From Hahellaceae bacterium (GTDB lineage Bacteria > Pseudomonadota > Gammaproteobacteria > Pseudomonadales > Oleiphilaceae): a stretch of DNA of 64,000 nucleotides. The DNA lies in NCBI GenBank assembly GCA_024234575.1, contig JACKOB010000005.1:496001-560000 (forward strand), read 5' to 3'. Positions 9,326 through 19,262 of this stretch are shown one piece after another (the first letter of the stretch is position 1; each line of letters starts with the position of its first letter). The position numbers and the translations under genes were made by a program. The notes under the pieces were generated by a model that saw only the letters and a program-made list of their open reading frames with translations, made no database searches and had not been told where the DNA came from.

Positions 9326-12300
9326 GCTAAGCTGCCTGTGCGGCAGTGAACTTGGTACGTCAACAGACATATCAATTTTATAATTTCTAAGCTGCCTGTG
9401 CGGCAGTGAACGTCTGTGCTCACAAGGGTATGATTTTTGATTTTTTCTAAGCTGCCTGTGCGGCAGTGAACCATCTATGTAATCTCTTATTTTGAATGGA
9501 GATTTTCTAAGCTGCCTGTGTGGCAGTGAACGCTCTTTCGTAGCGAATCTTTTTAATGCCCTTTTTCTAAGCTGCCTGTGCCGCAGTGAACGTAACCCGT
9601 TAAAAACATAGTACCCCCTAACATTTCTAAGCTGCCTGTGCGGCAGTGAACAAGACCGAAAGCGCAACAGAAAAAACCAAAAATTTCTAAGCTGCCTGTG
9701 CGGCAGTGAACCGGGTTTTCCGTCCCCGTCAGCGTCTGGCGCATTTCTAAGCTGCCTGTGCGGCAGTGAACTTTTACTGTAATCCCTTGCCAACGCTTCG
9801 AAATTTCTAAGCTGCCTGTGCGGCAGTGAACGTGAATGTAACCCTTCAAGCCCGACATACGTGTTTCTAAGCTGCCTGTGCGGCAGTGAACTACCTGCAT
9901 AATCTTGATGTCCGCCCTGAAGCTTTCTAAGCTGCCTGTGCGGCAGTGAACTCTTTCTCCGCACGGTGCGGTGCAAATCGCAATTTCTAAGCTGCCTGTG
10001 CGGCAGTGAACCATATGCACTACAACGCGGCCCCGCAAACATGTTTCTAAGCTGCCTGTGCGGCAGTGAACGCTTAATTACTGCAATGATAAAAGTCGAA
10101 AATTTTCTAAGCTGCCTGTGCGGCAGTGAACGGTCTATGCCGTCAACAAATGTCATGGGGTCATTTCTAAGCTGCCTGTGCGGCAGTGAACCAACAAATC
10201 GACCGCAAGCGCTATCGATGGCTTTTCTAAGCTGCCTGTGCGGCAGTGAACTTTGTGTCTATCAATATAGATAGTTTTTAGCATTTCTAAGCTGCCTGTG
10301 CGGCAGTGAACCGAGATCGTCTTTAATGAATGCCAATGTATAGTTTCTAAGCTGCCTGTGCGGCAGTGAACGGCAAGGTTTCGAACCGAACTTGGCAATA
10401 CTGTTTCTAAGCTGCCTGTGCGGCAGTGAACAGAACCAGAAAGTTAAAAAGCCCGCTGTTTCATTTCTAAGCTGCCTGTGCGGCAGTGAACGACGGTCAC
10501 GCGCTCTTTCCACCGCCCAAGCTTTTCTAAGCTGCCTGTGCGGCAGTGAACTGTTGACAATCGTGAATACTGACTTTCCGATATTTCTAAGCTGCCTGTG
10601 CGGCAGTGAACATGCTGATCATTGAAAATGATTTGTTTTTTACTTTCTAAGCTGCCTGTGCGGCAGTGAACGCAGCTTAGAAGGCCGAAGCAGTCCCTAT
10701 AAATTTCTAAGCTGCCTGTGCGGCAGTGAACCGCAGATTAACGAATCTGTATCGCAATAGATTTTTCTAAGCTGCCTGTGCGGCAGTGAACCGCCACTAA
10801 CAACTGAATAACTATCATCAACCTTTCTAAGCTGCCTGTGCGGCAGTGAACCTTGGATACGCAACGCGCCTGCCGATTACTGTTTTCTAAGCTGCCTGTG
10901 CGGCAGTGAACTTTATTCAGAAGCGGGCGGTGCAACGTTCACTTTTCTAAGCTGCCTGTGCGGCAGTGAACACTGGATGACGATGATGGCCGATTACCAC
11001 AAATTTCTAAGCTGCCTGTGCGGCAGTGAACAGCTAGACAGTTCTGCCGCGTTTGAAATGATTTTTCTAAGCTGCCTGTGCGGCAGTGAACAATATCAGA
11101 CGCCGAAACGGGCACTTGATTTGTTTCTAAGCTGCCTGTGCGGCAGTGAACTTTGCTCTTGAAACCGTGACAACACCTCTTCTTTTCTAAGCTGCCTGTG
11201 CGGCAGTGAACGCCTCCAGAAAAATCGCCGTTAGTTGCGGATATTTCTAAGCTGCCTGTGCGGCAGTGAACTTAGCTCTCTAACCGCTAGCCGTGCGGCT
11301 TGATTTCTAAGCTGCCTGTGCGGCAGTGAACATATACGGGGGCGCTATATACGTTTGTTGTACTTTCTAAGCTGCCTGTGCGGCAGTGAACCGTTATACC
11401 AAAATAAATAAACGGCTCATTTTTTTCTAAGCTGCCTGTGCGGCAGTGAACTGACTCAGCCCACCCCCAGAACTCAGAAAACTTTTCTAAGCTGCCTGTG
11501 CGGCAGTGAACTCTGGTGTGCATTACGCCGGGCTTGATTACACTTTCTAAGCTGCCTGTGCGGCAGTGAACTCACTGATATCACTTTACGCCTCAACTCC
11601 CCATTTCTAAGCTGCCTGTGCGGCAGTGAACTGCTGCTCACGTGAAATAGATTTATCCATAATTTTCTAAGCTGCCTGTGCGGCAGTGAACAACAATGCA
11701 GGCGATAGAGGACTACCTGAAAATTTCTAAGCTGCCTGTGCGGCAGTGAACAATATTATAAAACGCTTGACGGCCACTATGGTTTTCTAAGCTGCCTGTG
11801 CGGCAGTGAACGCGGCATTCTTGAGCACCCGGGAAAACTGTCATTTCTAAGCTGCCTGTGCGGCAGTGAACTTAAGGTTGCGCTGGTTACACTGCAAGCA
11901 GGTTTTCTAAGCTGCCTGTGCGGCAGTGAACGCGGGCTTCTTTTCTAACAAGGATAATCAAATTTTCTAAGCTGCCTGTGCGGCAGTGAACGACAAAACG
12001 GCGGCGACGGGCTGCATTATCAATTTCTAAGCTGCCTGTGCGGCAGTGAACGCGATACCAAGCATTTGCTCAAGCGCTTCTTTTTTCTAAGCTGCCTGTG
12101 CGGCAGTGAACAGCAACTAACGACAGCACATCGTCAACAGTGTTTTCTAAGCTGCCTGTGCGGCAGTGAACCACCAAGGACAACGAACCCGCCATTGATG
12201 CCATTTCTAAGCTGCCTGTGCGGCAGTGAACTAATGAAATTAATGTAACACACTGGATGCACTTTTCTAAGCTGCATGTGCGGCAGTGAACCAAATGTTA

Positions 12301-14512
12301 CAGGCGGCGGCGCGGTTAGTGAATTTCTAAGCTGCCTGTGCGGCAGTGAACGTGACGAAGCCATCAGAACCAAGGCTCAAATTTTTCTAAGCTGCCTGTG
12401 CGGCAGTGAACTCTTCGGTGGCATTATTGACAGCGTTAGTGCTTTTCTAAGCTGCCTGTGCGGCAGTGAACTGTATCGTCTGGTGATATTTGTCCAGCGT
12501 CTGTTTCTAAGCTGCCTGTGCGGCAGTGAACCGTCATACCCTTCATAATACCCTCTAAACATTTTTCTAAGCTGCCTGTGCGGCAGTGAACTCAGGTCGA
12601 GTGAATCAGATTCGGGATTGAACTTTCTAAGCTGCCTGTGCGGCAGTGAACTCTGTTGCCAACTCTGGACGATAGAACCAAAATTTCTAAGCTGCCTGTG
12701 CGGCAGTGAACACCGCGCCCGCTAAATCAAACTGAATTGTTAATTTCTAAGCTGCCTGTGCGGCAGTGAACTTTTTTGTTGCCTGCGGGTACGCATACTT
12801 TTATTTCTAAGCTGCCTGTGCGGCAGTGAACGCTGTTGTTATACTCAGTCAAAAGCCATTTAATTTCTAAGCTGCCTGTGCGGCAGTGAACCGCTACCCG
12901 CCAAGAATTTTGGCGAGGGTTCATTTCTAAGCTGCCTGTGCGGCAGTGAACAGCCTGGCGATCTTGTTTTTAGTCCATTTACATTTCTAAGCTGCCTGTG
13001 CGGCAGTGAACAGAGCAAGGCAGAGGCCGTATATTTGAGAACATTTCTAAGCTGCCTGTGCGGCAGTGAACACGACAGGGTTTGACGCGCCGCATGTTGA
13101 TTTTTTCTAAGCTGCCTGTGCGGCAGTGAACGCGAGCGTCGTTGAAGTTGCCGACACCATTGATTTCTAAGCTGCCTGTGCGGCAGTGAACACGACTAAT
13201 TGTCATTTCCGCTGTACTTTCTTTTTCTAAGCTGCCTGTGCGGCAGTGAACCATCTCCGGTACGCTTGTACACCGTAAAATATTTTCTAAGCTGCCTGTG
13301 CGGCAGTGAACCTGTTAAGTATACGAAGCGCTGGGACGTTGACTTTCTAAGCTGCCTGTGCGGCAGTGAACGATAATTTGACTGATAACTTTGTGGTCCA
13401 GGCTTTCTAAGCTGCCTGTGCGGCAGTGAACGCGCGTGCTGGTGCCTCGCGCCCGCTTTATGCTTTCTAAGCTGCCTGTGCGGCAGTGAACCAAGTACCA
13501 GGCTGTTGCGCTTGCAGCATCAATTTCTAAGCTGCCTGTGCGGCAGTGAACTTATATAAACTTCTCGCAAATGCTCATATTCATTTCTAAGCTGCCTGTG
13601 CGGCAGTGAACGTTATCTGCTCATTACTTTTACCAAACAAATATTTCTAAGCTGCCTGTGCGGCAGTGAACCACGCCGAATATGCCCGCAATCTCTGACC
13701 GCTTTTCTAAGCTGCCTGTGCGGCAGTGAACCCGTGGGCGGCAATTCGATAACAGAAACAAGCTTTCTAAGCTGCCTGTGCGGCAGTGAACATAAAAAAG
13801 GCATGGATGAGAGCCAGGTTACATTTCTAAGCTGCCTGTGCGGCAGTGAACCAGCCGTATTCTTGAAAGTATGATACCCCGCATTTCTAAGCTGCCTGTG
13901 CGGCAGTGAACTATTGCCGCAGACCGTCCCCTGATCATTTTTATTTCTAAGCTGCCTGTGCGGCAGTGAACAGATTTTTACTATTGATAACTGTGTATAT
14001 AATTTTCTAAGCTGCCTGTGCGGCAGTGAACGTTGCTAAAAAAGCGTCGCGTTTGTAGCTAGTTTTCTAAGCTGCCTGTGCGGCAGTGAACTGATAACTG
14101 TGTATATAATGGTGCGGTATCACTTTCTAAGCTGCCTGTGCGGCAGTGAACTTAAAATTGGTGATATCAGCAACGGTAACGTTTTTCTAAGCTGCCTGTG
14201 CGGCAGTGAACATCAGCGCCTTGGCATGGTACACTGGGGCAACTTTCTAAGCTGCCTGTGCGGCAGTGAACGGCGGGATATGCCGTTTCGTCTGCAATTG
14301 AAAGTTTCTAAGCTGCCTGTGCGGCAGTGAACGGCGTCTGAATGGCTCGGATTATGATTTTATTTTTCTAAGCTGCCTGTGCGGCAGTGAACTTGGTAGT
14401 TTGCCATCTGTTGGTGTTGGTACTTTTCTAAGCTGCCTGTGCGGCAGTGAACTAAGAAAATGCCAAGAATACAAACACCGATCATTTCTAAGCTGCCTGT
14501 GCGGCAGTGAAC
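9324..14512 (-). CRISPR. Type I-F CRISPR array, 87 repeats and 86 spacers
   Basis: A 28-bp repeat recurs with an almost exact 60-bp period: 83 copies from 9324 to 14244 in 60-base steps, then copies at 14305, 14365, 14425 and 14485. Spacers are 32 nt except one of 33 (14272-14304). In crRNA sense (minus strand) the repeat begins GTTCA, has the Cas6f stem-loop CTGCC-GCACA-GGCAG, and ends CTTAGAAA, the classic I-F repeat. Only four copies vary: 9324 (two changes, terminal), 9504 and 9564 (near that end) and 12264 (internal). Degeneration at the left and the I-F repeat sense place the leader at the right. Long open frames through this region are repeat artefacts, not genes. Confidence 0.98.
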
Positions 14513-14636
14513 TATAGTTTAGTGCGAAAAAAATAAGCTACAACAGTAAGCTATGTTGTTTTTGGTCTTTTAACCAAAAAAAAAGCCTCTATTGTAACTT
14601 GTTGTTTTTGTTGGATTGTTAAAGAGCGGGAAAAAT
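14513..14636 (-). promoter_or_regulatory. CRISPR leader
   Basis: A 124-bp AT-rich segment lies between the last (leader-proximal) repeat and the vapC stop codon. It should hold the pre-crRNA promoter and the Cas1-Cas2 integration signals. It contains two direct copies of GTTGTTTTTG (14555-14564 and 14601-14610) and an 8-bp inverted repeat TTTTTGGT/ACCAAAAA (14559-14566 and 14573-14580). Repeat-end degeneracy at the opposite end and the repeat sense support this side as the leader. Exact -10/-35 and IHF sites were not assigned. Confidence 0.75.
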
Positions 14637-15071
14637 TTAGGTATTTCCGCTGTAATTGGGGTTCACCCAGTCTTCCAACTGCAAACCTTTAACACGGCTA
14701 AACTCTCTTGTGTTGTTGGTTACGACAATACTGCCGCTAGAAATGGCATGCCCAGCGATGGCAATATCATTGGCCCCAATGGGTGTGCCTAAGTCCGTTA
14801 ACTCTTTTCTAATTTTTGCTGCTTCATCAACCGCCATTGCATCCCAGGGTAGTATCGCATCCAACCGCTTAACAAATTGATCCACCCATTTATTATGTTT
14901 TGGGGAAGCTTTTTTTCCGACAGCACCGTAGCGCATTTCTGCATAGCTGATCGCCGAAATTACTATTTGATGCTGTTGCGCCATCGACTGTAGCTTTTGC
15001 AAAACTTCAATTGGGTGCTCTCTCATAATAAAACTACATATAAAGGTATCGAGCATATACCGTCGTTTCAT
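14637..15071 (-). CDS. vapC: VapC-family PIN-domain ribonuclease toxin
   Basis: A 144-residue PIN-domain protein with the acidic active-site series D8 (MLDTF), E45 (SYAEM) and D102 (GANDIAIAGHA), plus the TNN-TREF block (118-124), as in VapC toxins that cleave tRNA or rRNA. The usual DTN motif after D8 reads DTF: the conserved Asn is Phe10, which may lower activity. It follows vapB with one base between them. It sits between the CRISPR leader and cas6f, an unusual place, so loss of the surrounding DNA could release the toxin. A related vapC fragment lies at 8060-8165. Confidence 0.9.
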   Translation of the reverse strand: MKRRYMLDTFICSFIMREHPIEVLQKLQSMAQQHQIVISAISYAEMRYGAVGKKASPKHNKWVDQFVKRLDAILPWDAMAVDEAAKIRKELTDLGTPIGANDIAIAGHAISSGSIVVTNNTREFSRVKGLQLEDWVNPNYSGNT

Positions 15072-15072
15072 A

Positions 15073-15297
15073 TCAGAACCGTCCTTGGTCTTCGATTACA
15101 TTTTCTCGTTCTATTAAAAAGCCATCATCCGCTTTCTCGGTTTCCGCCAACGATAACCAACTGGGTTTAGGGGGGCGCAAAATAATAGTGTCACCCTCTT
15201 TAATGATTTCTAAATCACTCACTCCTTCGAACTCCATATCTTTAGGAAGGCGTACAGCCTGATTATTGCCGTTTTTGAAAATAGAAACTGTCCGCAT
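15073..15297 (-). CDS. vapB: VapB-family antitoxin
   Basis: A 74-residue protein with an N-terminal AbrB/SpoVT-type swapped-hairpin domain (RTVSIFKNGNNQAVRLPKD and EIIKEGDTIILRP), then a flexible C-terminal tail (about 50-74) that would wrap the VapC active site. The ATG at 15297 was chosen over a GTG two codons earlier because GAGG lies about five bases upstream of it. VapB represses its own promoter together with VapC. The region 15298-15340 is the likely operator/promoter. Confidence 0.9.
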   Translation of the reverse strand: MRTVSIFKNGNNQAVRLPKDMEFEGVSDLEIIKEGDTIILRPPKPSWLSLAETEKADDGFLIERENVIEDQGRF

Positions 15298-15377
15298 AAA
15301 CACCTCGAACTATCATGCCAAGAGTAAATAGCTTACGCACGCCCGACAAAAACATGTGTAAAACATATGTCTAATGG

Positions 15378-15411
15378 ATATTAAATACGCCGAACTCGAC
15401 GTATTTAATAT
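15378..15411. repeat. 12-bp perfect inverted repeat between cas6f and vapB
   Basis: ATATTAAATACG (15378-15389) and CGTATTTAATAT (15400-15411) form a perfect 12-bp stem with a 10-nt loop, about 35 bases after the cas6f stop. It could end the cas transcript, although there is no clear U-tract on the cas strand, or serve as an operator. Confidence 0.6.
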
Positions 15412-15446
15412 TTGATGATTCTTAAATGCCATCGAATTCGATGGGT

Positions 15447-15998
15447 TTAAAACCATGGGACAGTGGCGCCCTTGCCAAAGCCAAAACTATCAAACTCTCC
15501 ATCAACAGGATGGTCTAATAGTTCACCAAAGCATACATAACGCCTGTGCTTGTGGCCATTTGAGCCACTTTCCAGTTCAAAATAAGGATTGTCTAGCCCT
15601 ATAGAGAACATCTTCGCTTTATACGCTTTGACTTCAGCATCTGTAATTGAACCTCTTTTAAGCAATCGCTTTAACTTTGACTGCGTCATATTGGATTGAA
15701 TACGAGAGACCGTTCTGTGTTTCACTGTGCCAGGAATGGATTGAATATTTGCAACTGCACAATAGCCCGCCAAGCCTCCTAGCCAATTTCTATCTCGCAA
15801 TTGGCACAGCCTTTCCTCGCTAGAATGAATTCTCAATACTCTACCTAACTTAAAGTTGTACAGAGGAAAGCTAACGCCAATATCCACCGCTTGCATTTCG
15901 AACAGCGATTTGTGCAGTTTCGTATAAACCTTATTCATCAAAACATTTTCGCGCATTTCAGAATCAGGTTTTACTTCTATATCAATATAAGAATGCAT
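15447..15998 (-). CDS. cas6f: Cas6f (Csy4) CRISPR RNA endoribonuclease
   Basis: A 183-residue protein of the Csy4 family. H29 (VYTKLHK) matches the position of the Csy4 catalytic histidine, and the C-terminus FDSFGFGKGATVPWF is the family's signature ending. An Arg/Lys-rich stretch (about 105-125) fits the RNA-binding helix. It should cut pre-crRNA after the CTGCC/GGCAG stem in each repeat and stay bound to the 3' handle. GGAGGGG lies just before the ATG, eight bases after the cas5fv stop. The gene is downstream of the IS4 insertion in cas5fv, so its transcription may depend on read-through or an outward promoter. Confidence 0.93.
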   Translation of the reverse strand: MHSYIDIEVKPDSEMRENVLMNKVYTKLHKSLFEMQAVDIGVSFPLYNFKLGRVLRIHSSEERLCQLRDRNWLGGLAGYCAVANIQSIPGTVKHRTVSRIQSNMTQSKLKRLLKRGSITDAEVKAYKAKMFSIGLDNPYFELESGSNGHKHRRYVCFGELLDHPVDGEFDSFGFGKGATVPWF

Positions 15999-16006
15999 AA
16001 CCCCTC

Positions 16007-17565
<1,559 letters not shown>

Positions 17566-18311
17566 GATATTCCACTAATACCACCAGCCTTTGTTCTTGC
17601 ACTCGACATATCATATTTTTCGGATAGCCTTTCCAACTGCAGATAAAGCGCTGAACAGTAAAAACTAACAGGCGTGACAAGCCCCTTATTATTTAAATAC
17701 TCAATGCCTGGAAAACTATCCGCGAGAACGTCAAGAGCCTTATTAACATCACCTTCACAGGCAACTGCTTTTTCTTTAAACAAGAGTTCCAAACGGTCAA
17801 TGATAGCCAAGGGATTCAATTCTAAGTGCGACTCAACTGAACAGCCATGCACAATGAAACTGCATAATTTTTCAAAACTGAAGTCTAAGACTCCCCAAAA
17901 TTCCTGTGAATAATCGGAGTTAAGAATTGGGTCAGAAACTTTAATCATGCCCGTAAATGAATTCTGATCAGTGCTTCCCTTCATATTCCGGATGTACGTC
18001 ATTTCATTTGTCAAAACCGGCTTATCCACAAAACTGACTTTGCCTTCCAGTTCCTCAAAAAAATACTGGCCTTCAAACTTTTTGCTTCTGGCTTGGTAGA
18101 GTTTTCTCTGATCTCCAATAAGGCGATTCAATAAACCCATCACCGTATCGATCGTCGATTCACAGGTTTTGAAATGCCCTTCTTTCTTGAGATTAGTCAT
18201 AGAACCCAAAAACTCGCGACCTTTAGAGGGCAAAGGCGCATTATTGCTGCCATCTAAAAACGAATTTCGCCAAGATGAGTCGTATTCAATAATTATTTTC
18301 ATCTCTTGCCC

Positions 18312-19259
18312 CTACTTTGAATAAAAGTACGTTGCAAACTCTTGCTGAGGTTCGCTAACAATCTCTGACTCATCTCGTTTTATACGCATCATTTTATTAC
18401 TGTCGTTATAGTCAACCGTTATCTCATCAACATACATGTACCCTTTCGCCTGGCGAATACTTAATTCAGATAAACGGCAAAGCGTTTCTTCGACCAAGGC
18501 TTGAACAGCATCATCGTTAAGTAAAATGCCACACTCACCCTCTTCAAAAATGGTACCTCTTCGGACATAGTTTTTATGGAATGTCGCTACAGGCTTTAAA
18601 TTAGGGTTGAGTGATTGAATGTACTCTTGGACCGAAGCGGCAACCTCTTGACCTTGGCCTTCTTTAATTACCATGCTTGCACGATCAAACTTTTTATCGA
18701 GAGAGATGAACTGAAGCTGCTCAATACTAATAGAGCCATACGAAATATATTCTGTATCACCAAAAGTTGTTTTCGAGAAAAAGGATGAGCTGTCTCTTTC
18801 ACCCGCCTGACCGAATTGTTCAAAGTTGCCATTACCAAGCTGGTCAACAAAGTCTTCAATCAGCAAAGGACTTGTTCTCTTACACTGACTAGAAGGAACC
18901 ACATAGCCCCTAATCAAGCCTGTAATTGATGCCAAGACCTGTGTCAGGTTTTTTTCCCCTGCAAAATGCAAGTCAAATGCTTGGTCTCTAAATAAGTGAT
19001 GACGGATGCAGTTTTGGCTGATGTACAGAGGTGTCTTTCTGAAATCTATATCGGTGGCCTCTTTCTTATATTTATAGCCCGTTTCATCCTTCACCCTTCC
19101 CGTTAAATTGGTATAGCCTCTCAATTTTGGCAAAGTATGGTTATCAACTGTTTTACCATTATCACCTGTCAGAGTGGTAGGGCCATTCCAATTCACCACG
19201 CCATGCCCAAGCGCCTTAATCTTAAAATCAACACTTTTAATTCCCGTTACTTTTTCCAT
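18312..19259 (-). CDS. cas7fv: Cas7fv, crRNA backbone subunit of type I-F2 Cascade
   Basis: A 315-residue protein recognised as the variant I-F backbone subunit. Diagnostic stretches include [14 protein letters not shown] near the N-terminus, [14 protein letters not shown] (about 45-58), CIRHHLFR (about 82-89) and [18 protein letters not shown] near the C-terminus. Several copies coat the spacer part of the crRNA. The start ATG at 19259 lies three bases after the cas2-3 stop, with GAGGA before it, showing tight operon coupling. The strong resemblance to Cas7fv rather than Csy3, together with the absence of cas8f, places the locus in subtype I-F2 (I-Fv). Confidence 0.9.
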   Translation of the reverse strand: MEKVTGIKSVDFKIKALGHGVVNWNGPTTLTGDNGKTVDNHTLPKLRGYTNLTGRVKDETGYKYKKEATDIDFRKTPLYISQNCIRHHLFRDQAFDLHFAGEKNLTQVLASITGLIRGYVVPSSQCKRTSPLLIEDFVDQLGNGNFEQFGQAGERDSSSFFSKTTFGDTEYISYGSISIEQLQFISLDKKFDRASMVIKEGQGQEVAASVQEYIQSLNPNLKPVATFHKNYVRRGTIFEEGECGILLNDDAVQALVEETLCRLSELSIRQAKGYMYVDEITVDYNDSNKMMRIKRDESEIVSEPQQEFATYFYSK

Positions 19260-19262
19260 GAT

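Noticed and set aside
12892..12923. Spacer with internal palindrome CGCCAAGAATTTTGGCG as an attachment site
   Set aside because: It lies exactly in a spacer slot with normal 32-nt length, so it most likely copies a hairpin from the target element.
14272..14304. 33-nt spacer as an assembly error
   Set aside because: Occasional one-base length variation is normal in type I-F spacers; the flanking repeats are perfect.
9262..14330. Many open frames with repeated motifs such as SLPHRQLRN, VHCRTGSLE or FLSCLCGSE
   Set aside because: They are translations of the CRISPR repeat in different frames; the 60-bp period keeps them open. None has a start signal or family features.
15378..15411. A second CRISPR-like repeat or an IS end
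   Set aside because: It is a single inverted repeat with no further copies and no adjacent transposase; it is better read as a terminator or operator.
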